This document shows positions 8,192 to 17,979 of a stretch of DNA of 64,000 nucleotides, one piece after another (within the stretch, counting starts at the first letter, position 1; every line of letters begins with the position of its first letter). Below the pieces are notes generated by a model. The model was given only the letters and a program-made list of their open reading frames with translations. It made no database searches and was not told the DNA's origin. The position numbers and the translations under genes were made by a program. Source of the stretch: GCA-2705445 sp002705445 (lineage in GTDB: Bacteria; Pseudomonadota; Gammaproteobacteria; Poriferisulfidales; GCA-002705445); contig JBJKYB010000002.1 in NCBI GenBank assembly GCA_045561235.1, positions 930,001 to 994,000 on the forward strand, written 5' to 3'.

Positions 8192-8791
8192 GTGGAAAAA
8201 AAGAAAACATTAATTGATGACTTAATAGGTGCCTTAACTTGTTTACCTGGTGTGGGCAAAAAGACTGCGCAAAGAATGACTTACCATTTGCTTCAACGTG
8301 GAAAAGAAGATGCATTAAATTTATCTGACATTCTTAAGGAAACTGTTTTAAAAACTCGAAACTGCAAATCTTGTCGTACATTATGCCAAGGTGAATATTG
8401 TGAGATATGTTCAGATCCCTCAAGAAATGATGATGTGTTGTGTATTGTTGAAAGCCCTGCAGATATTATGAATATTGAAAATAGTACAAATTATCATGGA
8501 AAATATTTCGTCCTTAATGGAAAATTATCTCCACTTGATGGTATTGGCCCAAATGAAATCGGCCTAGATATGTTAGACGAAAAGCTTTCATCTGGCAAAG
8601 TTAAAGAATTAATACTAGCTGTAAACTACACTGTTGAAAGTGACGTAACCGCACACGTTATAAGTAATATTGCTTTAAAAAATTCTATAAAAGTAACAAG
8701 ACTAGCTCAAGGTGTTCCGGTAGGAGGTGAGCTCGAATATCTTGATCAAAGAACATTATCTAAGGCGTTTGAGAAAAGGACTTTATATTAA
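8192..8791 (+). CDS. recR: Recombination mediator RecR
   Basis: Acts with RecF/RecO to load RecA at gapped DNA. Helix-hairpin-helix segment LPGVGKKTAQRM near the N-terminus, a four-cysteine zinc finger (CKSC...CEIC), a Toprim domain starting VLCIVESPADIM, and the C-terminal RLAQGVPVGGELEYLD. The frame is open from 8117, but that would overlap ybaB by 70 bases and add a non-family leader; GTG at 8192, 4 bases after the ybaB stop, gives 199 residues against 201 in E. coli and is chosen. Confidence 0.95.
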   Translation: MEKKKTLIDDLIGALTCLPGVGKKTAQRMTYHLLQRGKEDALNLSDILKETVLKTRNCKSCRTLCQGEYCEICSDPSRNDDVLCIVESPADIMNIENSTNYHGKYFVLNGKLSPLDGIGPNEIGLDMLDEKLSSGKVKELILAVNYTVESDVTAHVISNIALKNSIKVTRLAQGVPVGGELEYLDQRTLSKAFEKRTLY

Positions 8792-8833
8792 TGTATTTCG
8801 GTAATATTAATAGTGATATGATATGTTTAAATT

Positions 8834-9379
8834 ATGAAGAAAAATTCTAAAAATTTAATATGGATTGATTTGGAGATGACAGGTCTTGATACTTCAAACG
8901 ATAGAATAATTGAAATAGCGACAATAATTTCAGATAAAGAACTAAATATACTTGAAGAAGGACCAGTTATAGCAATTAGTACTCCAGATAACGCAATAGA
9001 TGGCATGGATGAATGGAATACAAATCAACACAATAAATCAGGGCTAGTTGACAGAATTAAAAAAAGTAGCTACACATATGCAGATGCAGAAGAAATGACT
9101 ATAGAGTTTCTTGAAAAATATATCGATAAAAATAAGTCACCTATGTGCGGCAGTGGCATATGCCAAGACAGAAGATTTTTGGCTAGATGTATGCCAGAAT
9201 TAGAAGATTTCTTTCATTATAGAAACTTAGATGTTAGCTCAATTAAGGAAATTGCTAAAAGATGGTATCCAGATATAAAATTTAGAAAAGATCCCCAGCA
9301 TATCGCCTTGCAAGATATAAAAGATTCAATTGAAGAACTAAAATTTTATAGAAGTACTATTTTTGCTGATATAGTCTAA
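8834..9379 (+). CDS. orn: Oligoribonuclease
   Basis: A 3'-5' exoribonuclease that degrades very short RNA (diribonucleotides). DEDDh family: LIWIDLEMTGLD carries the first acidic pair (D12, E14), DRRFLARCMPELE the third acid, and HIALQDIKDSI the His and last Asp. Length 181 equals E. coli Orn. It follows recR by 42 bases and its last 23 bases overlap the 3' end of the convergent nadB gene. Essential in many gammaproteobacteria. Confidence 0.95.
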   Translation: MKKNSKNLIWIDLEMTGLDTSNDRIIEIATIISDKELNILEEGPVIAISTPDNAIDGMDEWNTNQHNKSGLVDRIKKSSYTYADAEEMTIEFLEKYIDKNKSPMCGSGICQDRRFLARCMPELEDFFHYRNLDVSSIKEIAKRWYPDIKFRKDPQHIALQDIKDSIEELKFYRSTIFADIV

Positions 9380-10958
9380 TATTATTTTTAGTATCTATAT
9401 TTATTACTGTATCAGTGCCTTTAATTTTTGTACTTGGATAATCTAAGTTATAATGTAATCCTCTACTTTCTTTTCTTGTTAGTGCCGATATTATTATAAT
9501 TTCTGCAATGCATGCTAGATTTCTAAGTTCTATAAGATCTCCAGATATTATATTTTTGTTAAAACAGTCTTCAATTTCTTTTTTATAAATTGATACTCTG
9601 ATTTTTGCCTTCAATAATCTTTCATTTGTTCTCACTATACCTACGTAGTTCCACATCAACGTTCTTATTTCTTGCCATGAATGTTTAATAATAACTTCCT
9701 CACTAATATTTTTATTCTTATTATGATCAAGGTAATTACTTATATCTGAATGACTTTCTTTTCTTTTATTTTTGATATCTTCAAGAACCTTCTTTGAAAA
9801 AAATATACATTCAAGTAAAGAATTGCTAGCCATTCTATTTGCTCCATGGAGTCCCGAATGTGCGACTTCACCAATAGCATAAAGATTTTTAATATTTGTT
9901 TTTGCATTAATATCAATATTTATTCCTCCACATGTATAATGTGTAGCAGGTACCACAGGAATTGGATCCTTTGTTATATCAATATTAAAATCTAAGCATC
10001 TTTTATAAATATTAGGGAATCTTTGTTTAATAAATTGATTTTTTTTATGTGATATATCCAGAAGAACATAGTCTAATCCATGTAATTTCATTTCGCTATC
10101 GATAGCTCTTGCTACAATATCTCTTGGCGCGAGAACTCCTCTGGAGTCGTATTTATGCATAAATGAGTTTCCGTTTGGGAGTAATAATTTTCCTCCTTCC
10201 CCTCGCAATGACTCACTTATTAAAAATGATTTTGCTTTTTGATGAAATAAACATGTTGGATGAAATTGCATAAATTCCATATTTGTTATATCGCAGCCAG
10301 CTCTGTAGGCCATAGCTATACCGTCACCTGAAGAAGTATCGGGGTTACTTGTATAAAGATACACTTTATTTGCCCCTCCTGTTGCTAAGACAACAAATTT
10401 TGCTTGGAAAATATCTATTAAGTTATTTTTTTTATTTAGTACATATGCCCCAATACATTTTTTATTATTAGGATTTTTTTCTTTTGATACAATTAGATCA
10501 ATAGCTACATGATGAGTAAAAAGTTTTATATTTGATTTTTTTTTTACTTTATTAATTAAACTTTCCTGGATAGCTTCCCCAGTTTTATCAGCAGCATGAA
10601 CTATCCTTGGATATGTGTGACCACCTTCTTGAGTTAGGTGTAATTTGTCACGTGAACTCGAGCCGTTTTTTTTGGTAAATTTAACACCTTGTTCTAGAAG
10701 CCAATCAATTATTACTTTGGATTCTTTGGCAATACTTTCAACAACATCAGGCTTACACAAACCTGCTCCAGCTTCCATTGTGTCTTCAACATGTTGATCT
10801 ATAGAATCAATATTGCTTAAAACCGCAGATATACCACCTTGTGCATAGTATGTACTTCCTTCATGTAACTCAGTTTTTGATATCAAAGCGACGGACATAT
10901 CATCTGGAAGTTGAAGAGCAAGACTATTTCCAGCGGCGCCGCTGCCAATAATTAGCAC
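9357..10958 (-). CDS. nadB: L-aspartate oxidase
   Basis: Flavoenzyme making iminoaspartate from aspartate in de novo NAD synthesis. FAD-binding N-terminus LIIGSGAAGNSLAL, STYYAQGGISAVL, the substrate-domain MEFMQFHPTCLF with its HPT triad, RGVLAPRDIVARA with the active-site Arg, and YAIGEVAHSGLHGANRMASNS. At 533 residues it is near full length (E. coli 540). The only start codon near the FAD motif is GTG 10958; no ATG or clear ribosome site lies upstream in frame, so the protein would start only one residue before the first beta strand, and a few more residues from a non-standard start cannot be excluded. Divergent from the HtrA protease gene. Confidence 0.94.
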   Translation of the reverse strand: MLIIGSGAAGNSLALQLPDDMSVALISKTELHEGSTYYAQGGISAVLSNIDSIDQHVEDTMEAGAGLCKPDVVESIAKESKVIIDWLLEQGVKFTKKNGSSSRDKLHLTQEGGHTYPRIVHAADKTGEAIQESLINKVKKKSNIKLFTHHVAIDLIVSKEKNPNNKKCIGAYVLNKKNNLIDIFQAKFVVLATGGANKVYLYTSNPDTSSGDGIAMAYRAGCDITNMEFMQFHPTCLFHQKAKSFLISESLRGEGGKLLLPNGNSFMHKYDSRGVLAPRDIVARAIDSEMKLHGLDYVLLDISHKKNQFIKQRFPNIYKRCLDFNIDITKDPIPVVPATHYTCGGINIDINAKTNIKNLYAIGEVAHSGLHGANRMASNSLLECIFFSKKVLEDIKNKRKESHSDISNYLDHNKNKNISEEVIIKHSWQEIRTLMWNYVGIVRTNERLLKAKIRVSIYKKEIEDCFNKNIISGDLIELRNLACIAEIIIISALTRKESRGLHYNLDYPSTKIKGTDTVINIDTKNNIRLYQQK

Positions 10959-11054
10959 GTCAAAAATTTTTTTATTTTTTACTTGTTTTAAAATTTTATC
11001 TGACCTTGTGATATAATAAGTATAATCTATTATAAAAAATGAACTAAGGCAAAT

Positions 11055-12476
11055 ATGCGAAATTTAATTAAAAACACTTTTCAAGCAATTCTTATTATTC
11101 TTATTTATACCGGATCGACATTTTCAGCTAACTCAAATTTACCTGATTTCACAAAATTGGTTGAAAATAATAAAGCTAGTATAGTTAACATTAGTACTGT
11201 TAAAAAAAATAAGAATGTAAATAAAAATCCTAATCCTAATGTTCCAAATGATGAGTTAAATGACTTTTTGCGTAAGTTTTTTGGTGACAAGGGTTTTGAC
11301 GGCCCTGAAAGAAAACAGCCTCGACAATCTCAATCTGTAGGATCTGGATTTATTTATTCTTCTAATGGATACATCATAACAAATCATCATGTTATTGCTG
11401 ATGCTGATCAAATTATTGTAAGACTAAAAGATAAAAGAGAGCTTGACGCACAATTAATTGGATCAGATCCATCTAGTGATATTGCTTTATTAAAAATAAA
11501 AGCTAAAAATTTAAAGCCAGTAAAAATTGGAAAATCCGAAAATTTAAAAGTTGGTCAATGGGTTTTAGCTATCGGATCTCCTTTTGGTTTTGAAAGCACT
11601 GTTACCGCAGGAATTGTGAGCGCTATTGGAAGAAGTCTGCCAAATGATAATTATGTTCCATTTATTCAAACTGACGTAGCCATAAATCCTGGAAACTCAG
11701 GAGGCCCCTTGTTTAATTTAGATGGAGAAGTTATTGGTATAAATGCACAAATTTTCACTAGATCGGGCGGATTTATGGGTTTGTCTTTTGCAATACCAAT
11801 GGATGTTGCTGATAATGTTATAAATCAGCTAAAACAATCAGGAAAAGTTTCAAGAGGTTGGCTAGGAGTATATATTCAAGAGGTAACCAATAATTTGGCA
11901 AAGTCGTTTGGGATGAAAAATCCTTCTGGGGCTTTAATTTCTAAAATTATTCCAGATGGGCCAGCTTCAAAATCAGATCTGAAAGTTGGCGATATAATTT
12001 TAAAATTTGATAATAAAAAAATTGATACGTCTTCTTCATTGCCGCCAATAGTTGGTAATACAAAAATTGGTAAAAATGTAACTATAGAGATTTTAAGAAA
12101 TGGAGTCAAAAAAAATATTAAGTTTAAGGTGCAAGAATTACCAATTCAGACAACAGCAAAAACTTCAAAAACTGTACCAAAAACAGTTTCAAAGAAAATT
12201 CTTGGCATGACTATCGAGAATTTAACAGATGCAGAAAGAGATAGTTTAAATATAGAAAATAATCTAGGCATAAAAGTAAAAGAAATTTTGGGCAATCCTG
12301 CTTATGATTCTGGATTAATTAAAAATGATATAATTTATCAAATTTCAGGACAAAATATAAAAAATATAAGTCAGTTTGAAAAAATTGTTAAAAAAATGAG
12401 AAAAGGTGATTTTGCTTCACTTTTAGTAAGAAGGTCCCAGGGAAACTCTCTTTATTTAGCGATTAAAATAGAGTAA
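11055..12476 (+). CDS. mucD: Periplasmic serine protease, HtrA/DegP-MucD family
   Basis: ATP-independent periplasmic protease/chaperone for misfolded envelope proteins. A signal peptide covers about residues 1-25 (hydrophobic ILIILIYTGSTFSA). The trypsin-like triad is visible: H112 in TNHHVI, D142 in SSDIALLK, S215 in GNSGGPLF. Two PDZ domains follow (about 255-350 and 385-470). Length 473 is normal. lepA follows after 6 bases, as in the usual gammaproteobacterial mucD-lepA arrangement, but rpoE/rseA/rseB are not upstream; nadB is. Confidence 0.95.
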   Translation: MRNLIKNTFQAILIILIYTGSTFSANSNLPDFTKLVENNKASIVNISTVKKNKNVNKNPNPNVPNDELNDFLRKFFGDKGFDGPERKQPRQSQSVGSGFIYSSNGYIITNHHVIADADQIIVRLKDKRELDAQLIGSDPSSDIALLKIKAKNLKPVKIGKSENLKVGQWVLAIGSPFGFESTVTAGIVSAIGRSLPNDNYVPFIQTDVAINPGNSGGPLFNLDGEVIGINAQIFTRSGGFMGLSFAIPMDVADNVINQLKQSGKVSRGWLGVYIQEVTNNLAKSFGMKNPSGALISKIIPDGPASKSDLKVGDIILKFDNKKIDTSSSLPPIVGNTKIGKNVTIEILRNGVKKNIKFKVQELPIQTTAKTSKTVPKTVSKKILGMTIENLTDAERDSLNIENNLGIKVKEILGNPAYDSGLIKNDIIYQISGQNIKNISQFEKIVKKMRKGDFASLLVRRSQGNSLYLAIKIE

Positions 12477-12482
12477 CTAGAA

Positions 12483-14294
12483 ATGCCCGATAATGACAAA
12501 GATTTAATTAGAAATTTTTCTATTATAGCTCATATCGACCATGGAAAATCTACATTAGCCGATAGATTTATCCAAATATGCGGCGGATTAACTGAAAGAG
12601 AAATGAGCTCGCAAATACTAGACTCTATGGATCTTGAAAAAGAACGTGGCATAACTATAAAAGCTCAGAGCGTTAGGCTAAATTATAAATCTTTAAATGG
12701 TAAAACCTATCAATTAAACATAATAGATACACCAGGACACGTAGATTTTTCTTATGAAGTTTCTAGATCTCTTGCTGCATGTGAGGGTGCGCTCCTGGTT
12801 GTTGATGCTTCACAAGGTGTAGAGGCCCAAAGTGTGGCCAATTGCTATAAAGCTGTTGAATTAGACTTAGAAATATTACCGGTACTTAATAAAATTGATC
12901 TTCAGTCAGCAGATCAAAATTCTGTAAAGAATCAAATAAAAGAGATTATTGGAATTGATACTTCCGATTCAATTGGAGTAAGTGCTAAAACTGGACTTGG
13001 AGTTCAAGATTTACTTGAAGCAATTATAAATAAAATTCCACCACCAAAAAAAATTACTGGAAGTAATCTCAAAGCATTAATTATTGATTCTTGGTTTGAC
13101 AATTATTTAGGAATAGTCTCACTTGTAAGAGTAATAAATGGAAGTTTAAAGTTAAAACAAAAGATAAAACTTGCTTCTACAAATGTTAATTATCAAGTAG
13201 AGGAACTTGGATGCTACTCTCCCAAAGTAAATAAATTAGATGTCATAAACGAAGGTGAAGTAGGCTATCTTGTGGCTGGAATAAAAGATATAGCTTCTGC
13301 AAAAGTTGGAGATACAATACTTTCGTATGATGATAACGAAAGTAAGCCATTAGAAGGTTTTAAAGAAATACAACCTAAGGTATTTGCCGGTCTATTTCCA
13401 ATAAATAGTGATGATTATAAAGACTTTAGAGATGCATTAGAAAAACTAGAGCTTAATGATTCTTCATTTGATTATGAGCCAGAAACGTCAAAAGCATTAG
13501 GGCATGGATTTCGTTGTGGATTTTTAGGAATGCTTCATATGGAAATCATACAAGAACGTTTAGAAAGAGAATACAAGCTTGATTTAATATCAACATCCCC
13601 AACAGTTGTATATAAAGTAATCCAAAAAAATAAAAAAATATTAGAAGTTGATAATCCGAGTATGCTCCCAGATGTTTCGAGTATTGAAGAAATTCACGAG
13701 CCAATAATTTCTGCATCAATGTTGGTTCCAAATGAATTTATAGGAAATGTAATAACATTGTGCGAACAAAAAAGAGGAAAACAAATAAAAATATCATATG
13801 CAGGGGGTCAGGCTTTAATAGAGTATTATTTACCACTGAACGAGGTAGTCTTAGATTTTTTTGACAAATTAAAGTCTTGTACAAAAGGATATGCATCATT
13901 TGACTATTATATACATTCTTTTAAAAAGTCAGATTTACAAAAATTAGATATTTTAATCAATGGTGAGAAAGTAGATGCCTTATCGCTTATTGTTCATAAA
14001 TCAAGATCATTAGGTATTGGAAGAAAACTTGTAAATGGCATGAAAGATGTAATACCAAGACAAAATTTTGACATAGCAATTCAAGCAGCAATTGGATCTC
14101 AAATTATATCCAGAGCAACAACAAAAGCATTTAGAAAAGATGTAACAGCAAAATTATATGGAGGAGACGTTACAAGAAAAATGAAATTATTAAAAAAACA
14201 AAAACTGGGTAAGAAAAGAATGAAACAAGTAGGTAAGGTTGAGTTACCACAAGAAGCTTTTATGGCCGTTCTAAAAATTGACACTAATGATTAA
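12483..14294 (+). CDS. lepA: Elongation factor 4 (LepA)
   Basis: Ribosome-binding translational GTPase. G1 AHIDHGKSTLADR, G2 region ERGITIK, G3 DTPGHVDF, G4 NKID, then EF-G-like domains and the LepA-specific C-terminal domain with SLGIGRKLV and RRMKQ-type Lys/Arg-rich end. Length 603 (E. coli 599). The usual downstream partner lepB (signal peptidase I) is not here; a metallo-hydrolase gene overlaps the last codons instead. Confidence 0.97.
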   Translation: MPDNDKDLIRNFSIIAHIDHGKSTLADRFIQICGGLTEREMSSQILDSMDLEKERGITIKAQSVRLNYKSLNGKTYQLNIIDTPGHVDFSYEVSRSLAACEGALLVVDASQGVEAQSVANCYKAVELDLEILPVLNKIDLQSADQNSVKNQIKEIIGIDTSDSIGVSAKTGLGVQDLLEAIINKIPPPKKITGSNLKALIIDSWFDNYLGIVSLVRVINGSLKLKQKIKLASTNVNYQVEELGCYSPKVNKLDVINEGEVGYLVAGIKDIASAKVGDTILSYDDNESKPLEGFKEIQPKVFAGLFPINSDDYKDFRDALEKLELNDSSFDYEPETSKALGHGFRCGFLGMLHMEIIQERLEREYKLDLISTSPTVVYKVIQKNKKILEVDNPSMLPDVSSIEEIHEPIISASMLVPNEFIGNVITLCEQKRGKQIKISYAGGQALIEYYLPLNEVVLDFFDKLKSCTKGYASFDYYIHSFKKSDLQKLDILINGEKVDALSLIVHKSRSLGIGRKLVNGMKDVIPRQNFDIAIQAAIGSQIISRATTKAFRKDVTAKLYGGDVTRKMKLLKKQKLGKKRMKQVGKVELPQEAFMAVLKIDTND

Positions 14295-15177
14295 ATATTT
14301 TTTTATACTATTGTTTTTTTTAAATACTTGTCAAGCAAGTGATATAATTAATATCACTTTTTTAGGGACTGGAACTCCTAGACCAAATATTGATAAACTT
14401 GGACCCTCTATTTTATTAAAATATCAAAATGACGAAATATTGTTTGATGTTGGAAGAGGAACTACACTAAGACTCGAGCAATTAAACAATAACTATACGA
14501 AAATAGATAATATATTTATATCACACATGCATTTTGATCATATAGTAGGTTTAGCAGATTTTTGGTTGACAAGTAGCCTATGGCAAAAGAAAACCAACAC
14601 AAATATTTACGGCCCAAAAGGTATTAAAAAGTTCTGCAGTCAAATTAAAAAATTGTATGAAAAAGATTTAGAATATAGATATGAAAATAATAGTTATAAT
14701 CAATTAAATTGTTTATATCATCAGGATGTAAAAAAATATAATAATTTGTTAAGTATTACATCATTTAAAAATGACCACGGCCATGTAGATAACTCTTACG
14801 GCTTTAAAATAAATTTTGGTAATAAAAAAATTATATACTCCGGTGATACTACATATTCTAAAAATGTAATTAATAACTCAAAAAACGCTGATATATTGAT
14901 ACATGAAGTAATTTCTGTTTCAAAAAAAATTTACGATAATAATAAAAAATTAAGAAAAGTTGTAAATTCTCATACTAATGTCAGTCAGTTAATCCAAATA
15001 CTCAATATATGTAAACCAAAATTGACTATATTAAATCATGCGTTATTATTTGGTGTGAATGAACAGAGTGTTTTGACAAGGATTGCAAAAGAATATAATG
15101 GTAAAGTTATTTTTGCAAAAGATTTTATGTCTGTAGATTTAGGTGAGGAAATCAATATTTTTAATACCGGAAAATAA
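14287..15177 (+). CDS. Secreted metallo-beta-lactamase-fold hydrolase
   Basis: A 296-residue protein with a signal peptide (MIKYFFILLFFLNTCQAS). The metallo-beta-lactamase fold is shown by FLGTGTPRP, ILFDVGRGT, the metal site SHMHFDHIVGL (HxHxDH), NDHGHVDNS, YSGDTTYS with the bridging Asp, and late His residues in SHTNVSQ and LNHALLF. This pattern is nearest to RNase Z-like or arylsulfatase/cyclic-nucleotide phosphodiesterase-like members, but export argues against a tRNA-processing role. Substrate unknown. ATG 14287 is preferred over TTG 14278; it overlaps the lepA stop by 8 bases. Confidence 0.85.
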   Translation: MIKYFFILLFFLNTCQASDIINITFLGTGTPRPNIDKLGPSILLKYQNDEILFDVGRGTTLRLEQLNNNYTKIDNIFISHMHFDHIVGLADFWLTSSLWQKKTNTNIYGPKGIKKFCSQIKKLYEKDLEYRYENNSYNQLNCLYHQDVKKYNNLLSITSFKNDHGHVDNSYGFKINFGNKKIIYSGDTTYSKNVINNSKNADILIHEVISVSKKIYDNNKKLRKVVNSHTNVSQLIQILNICKPKLTILNHALLFGVNEQSVLTRIAKEYNGKVIFAKDFMSVDLGEEINIFNTGK

Positions 15178-15180
15178 ATA

Positions 15181-16005
15181 ATGAGTAGTAAACTAGATTT
15201 TTCGAAACCAATTATTATGGGAATTTTGAATGTAACTCCTGATAGCTTCTCAGATGGAGGTTCCTATCCATCGTCAAAATCAGCTGTTGATAAAGCAATG
15301 ATTATGATAGAGCAAGGAGCTTCAATTATTGATATTGGAGGAGAATCAACTAGACCTGGCTCTGAGAGAGTTCCACCAATTGAGCAGAAAAGAAGAATTG
15401 TAGATGTAATATCACAACTAGTACGTGTAATCCCAGAAAAAATAATTATTAGTGTTGATACTACATCATCAGAAGTTGCAGAGGCTGCAATAAATTTGGG
15501 CGTGGGTATGATTAATGATGTAAGCGCCGGAAAAGATGATGACAAAATGATGAATTTAGTAGCAAAGCACAATCTTTATTATTGTATTATGCATATGCAA
15601 GGTTCACCAAAGACAATGCAAGATAATCCAAGATATAAAAATGTTATACCAGAAATTATTGATTTTTTAGAATCACAATCAAAGAAAGCAATACAGCAAG
15701 GAATCAATCAAGATAAAATTATTTTAGATCCAGGAATTGGTTTTGGAAAAAAAACCGAGCATAATTTAGAAATACTGAAAAATTTAGAAAAATTTACAAA
15801 TCTTGGTTATCGTACTTTATTAGGCACAAGTAGAAAAAGAATACTTGGGGAAGTTTCGGGCGAAAATAATCCATCTGATAGGGTCTCAGGCACCTGCGCT
15901 ACATCAGCTTTGGGAGTAATGTCTGGAATTAATATTTATAGAGTTCATGATGTCTGGCAAAATAAACAAGCAATAGATATAGCGTACTCGATTAAAAATA
16001 TATAG
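15181..16005 (+). CDS. folP: Dihydropteroate synthase
   Basis: Joins p-aminobenzoate to 6-hydroxymethyl-dihydropterin diphosphate in folate synthesis; target of sulfonamides. Signature segments are MGILNVTPDSFSDGG, DIGGESTRPGSERV, IISVDTTSSEVAEAA, INDVSAGKDD, ILDPGIGFGKKTEHN and LGTSRKR, with the final RVHDV. Length 274 is normal. It begins 3 bases after the metallo-hydrolase. In many gammaproteobacteria folP sits between ftsH and glmM; neither is here. Confidence 0.96.
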   Translation: MSSKLDFSKPIIMGILNVTPDSFSDGGSYPSSKSAVDKAMIMIEQGASIIDIGGESTRPGSERVPPIEQKRRIVDVISQLVRVIPEKIIISVDTTSSEVAEAAINLGVGMINDVSAGKDDDKMMNLVAKHNLYYCIMHMQGSPKTMQDNPRYKNVIPEIIDFLESQSKKAIQQGINQDKIILDPGIGFGKKTEHNLEILKNLEKFTNLGYRTLLGTSRKRILGEVSGENNPSDRVSGTCATSALGVMSGINIYRVHDVWQNKQAIDIAYSIKNI

Positions 16006-16075
16006 CATCTATAATTGCAATATTTTAGTTTTATGTTATGTTTCTTATAGCAAATAACAGTATTATTAAAGAATT

Positions 16076-16417
16076 ATGTCAGAAGATTTATCAAATAAAA
16101 AATGTGTACCATGTGAGGGTGGAATTCCTGCTTTTAGCATTGACCAGATAAATGATTTTTTAAAAAAAGTTGATAACTGGTCTGTCAATGAAGACGAAAA
16201 AGATAAATTTTATTTAATTAAAGAATTTAATTTTAAAAACTTTGTTAGTAGTCAAGATTTTGTTAATAAAGTTGGAGATTTGGCAGAGACTGAAGGGCAT
16301 CACCCAGATATAAGTTTTGGTTGGGGGTATGCAAAAGTTAAGATATATACTCATGCAATAGGTGGATTAGCTGAAAGTGATTTCATATTAGCAGCAAAAA
16401 TTGATAAAATAAATTAA
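16076..16417 (+). CDS. phhB: Pterin-4a-carbinolamine dehydratase
   Basis: A 113-residue enzyme that dehydrates 4a-hydroxy-tetrahydropterin so that the pterin cofactor of aromatic amino-acid hydroxylases can be recycled. Diagnostic segment AETEGHHPDISFGWGYAKV with paired His and Pro-Asp, then KIYTHAIGGL. The N-terminus has CVPCEGG, as usual in bacterial members, which precedes PAFSIDQIN. No phenylalanine hydroxylase gene is adjacent, so a stand-alone role in pterin metabolism is possible. It follows folP by 70 bases. Confidence 0.92.
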   Translation: MSEDLSNKKCVPCEGGIPAFSIDQINDFLKKVDNWSVNEDEKDKFYLIKEFNFKNFVSSQDFVNKVGDLAETEGHHPDISFGWGYAKVKIYTHAIGGLAESDFILAAKIDKIN

Positions 16418-16494
16418 TAATAATTTTTCAATTTTATATAAAAAAATATACCACACACTATTAATTTTAAAAAAATATTACAGAATATATCTTA

Positions 16495-17166
16495 ATGGAA
16501 GAAATTCTAAATAACTCAGCAATTATCTCAATATTACAAATAATTGCTATTGATCTCGTTCTAGGTGGTGATAATGCAATTGTAATTGCACTAGCTTGCA
16601 AAAATTTACCTGAAAAACAAAGGAAACTTGGAATATTTTATGGAGCACTTGGAGCCATAGTTTTAAGAGTTATAATGGTTTTTTTTGCTTCAGCGCTTTT
16701 ATTAATTTCAGGCTTAAAAATAATTGGAGGAATACTTTTATTTTGGATAGGCATAAAATTAATTTTAGATAGTAAGAAAGAAAATACTTTAAATATAAAC
16801 CAAGGTAATAATTTATTTGAAGCTATTAAAACAATTATTATAGCAGACTTTGTAATGAGTTTAGACAATTCAGTAGCTATAGCTGGCGCTGCTGATGGTA
16901 ATATATATCTTGTAATTTTTGGATTGTTGTTAAGTGTGCCAATAATAATTTGGGGAAGTAATATTATTTTAAAATTAATTGATAAATACCCAATAATTAT
17001 TTATTTAGGTTCTGCTTTATTAGGTTGGATTGCTGGCGATATGATTCAAACCGATATTTTTACAACAACTTATTTTGAAGCCAATGAATTTCTAAAATAT
17101 TTTCCATTTATTGGAAGTTTATTTGTGATTTTATACTCCTTTATATTCAAGTTTTTAAAAAAATAA
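16495..17166 (+). CDS. TerC family integral membrane protein
   Basis: A 223-residue inner-membrane protein with about seven hydrophobic helices. Two repeats carry the acidic family motifs: DLVLGGDNAIVIALA near residue 20 and DFVMSLDNSVAIAGAA near residue 120. The TerC/YjbE group is linked to metal export (manganese) and to metalation of exported proteins. The gene is convergent with the SCO gene and ends 2 bases before it. Its role for a copper enzyme in the next cluster is not shown. Confidence 0.9.
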   Translation: MEEILNNSAIISILQIIAIDLVLGGDNAIVIALACKNLPEKQRKLGIFYGALGAIVLRVIMVFFASALLLISGLKIIGGILLFWIGIKLILDSKKENTLNINQGNNLFEAIKTIIIADFVMSLDNSVAIAGAADGNIYLVIFGLLLSVPIIIWGSNIILKLIDKYPIIIYLGSALLGWIAGDMIQTDIFTTTYFEANEFLKYFPFIGSLFVILYSFIFKFLKK

Positions 17167-17168
17167 AA

Positions 17169-17753
17169 TTATTGTAAGGGTAAATTTTTAATGTCCTTCA
17201 TTAGATATCTATTTACATATTTATAAAATTCTGAAAAAGGTGTACCCGGCACGAATATTTTTTCAACATTATTTTTTTCATCAACAAAATACATGTTGGC
17301 TGTATGATTCACAGTGTAGTCTTCAACTTTTCCTTTATTTTGATAACTATAGTAAACATGATATTGATTTGAAACTTTTTCAATTTCTTCTTGGGTTCCA
17401 GTTAAGCCAATTATTCGTTCGTCAAAAAAAGATAAGTAATTTTTTAATAGTTCTGGTGTATCTCTTGTAGGATCAACTGTTATAAAAATAGGGTCTATAT
17501 TTTTTGATAAGCCCTCTAGTTTTTTTAACAAGTTTGCTACTTCAGTTAGCGTTGTAGGACATATATCTGGGCAATTCAAAAACCCAAAAAAAACTATTTT
17601 TACTTTTGATGAGTCTGATAAAGTAAATTTATTATTATATTGATCTTTTAATGTAAAATCGCCACCAATGTCAGCATATAGGTCATTACTTGTAATTATT
17701 ACAAGTATTAAAGATATATATTTAATGTAATTTCTTAAACTAATTTGTTGCAT
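17169..17753 (-). CDS. SCO1/SenC family copper chaperone
   Basis: A 194-residue exported thioredoxin-fold protein that binds copper and normally helps insert it into cytochrome c oxidase or other copper enzymes. Signal/anchor helix about residues 10-27. Copper ligands are intact: C61 and C65 in LNCPDICPTTL (CX3C) and H150 in VNHTANMYF; VDPTRDTPE is the usual family motif. It is transcribed away from mtoX, with a 226-base shared upstream region. It differs from the second SCO gene at 19406, which has a wider cysteine spacing. Confidence 0.93.
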   Translation of the reverse strand: MQQISLRNYIKYISLILVIITSNDLYADIGGDFTLKDQYNNKFTLSDSSKVKIVFFGFLNCPDICPTTLTEVANLLKKLEGLSKNIDPIFITVDPTRDTPELLKNYLSFFDERIIGLTGTQEEIEKVSNQYHVYYSYQNKGKVEDYTVNHTANMYFVDEKNNVEKIFVPGTPFSEFYKYVNRYLMKDIKNLPLQ

Positions 17754-17907
17754 TTATATTCTTTATCCATATTTAATTTATTGATTTAATAAGTTATTTT
17801 ATCACTACACGGAGAATAACATTAATACATATTATAAAGGCATATCCAACATATAGACACATCTAGCTTATAAAGAGCAAAACAGCATTTATATAGGCTA
17901 TATAACC

Positions 17908-17935
17908 TTGACGTAAAAGCTTAATCGTTCATAAT
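17908..17935 (+). promoter_or_regulatory. Candidate sigma-70 promoter of mtoX
   Basis: TTGACG (17908-17913) and CATAAT (17930-17935) are separated by 16 bases. The predicted start of transcription lies about 38 bases before the mtoX ATG, whose ribosome site AGAGGG is clear. This is the best promoter match in the 226-base gap between the divergent SCO gene and mtoX; the rest of the gap shows no other feature I recognise. Confidence 0.5.
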
Positions 17936-17979
17936 ACGATATTCAAGAACTATAAAACGAAACAAAAGAGGGAAAAACT

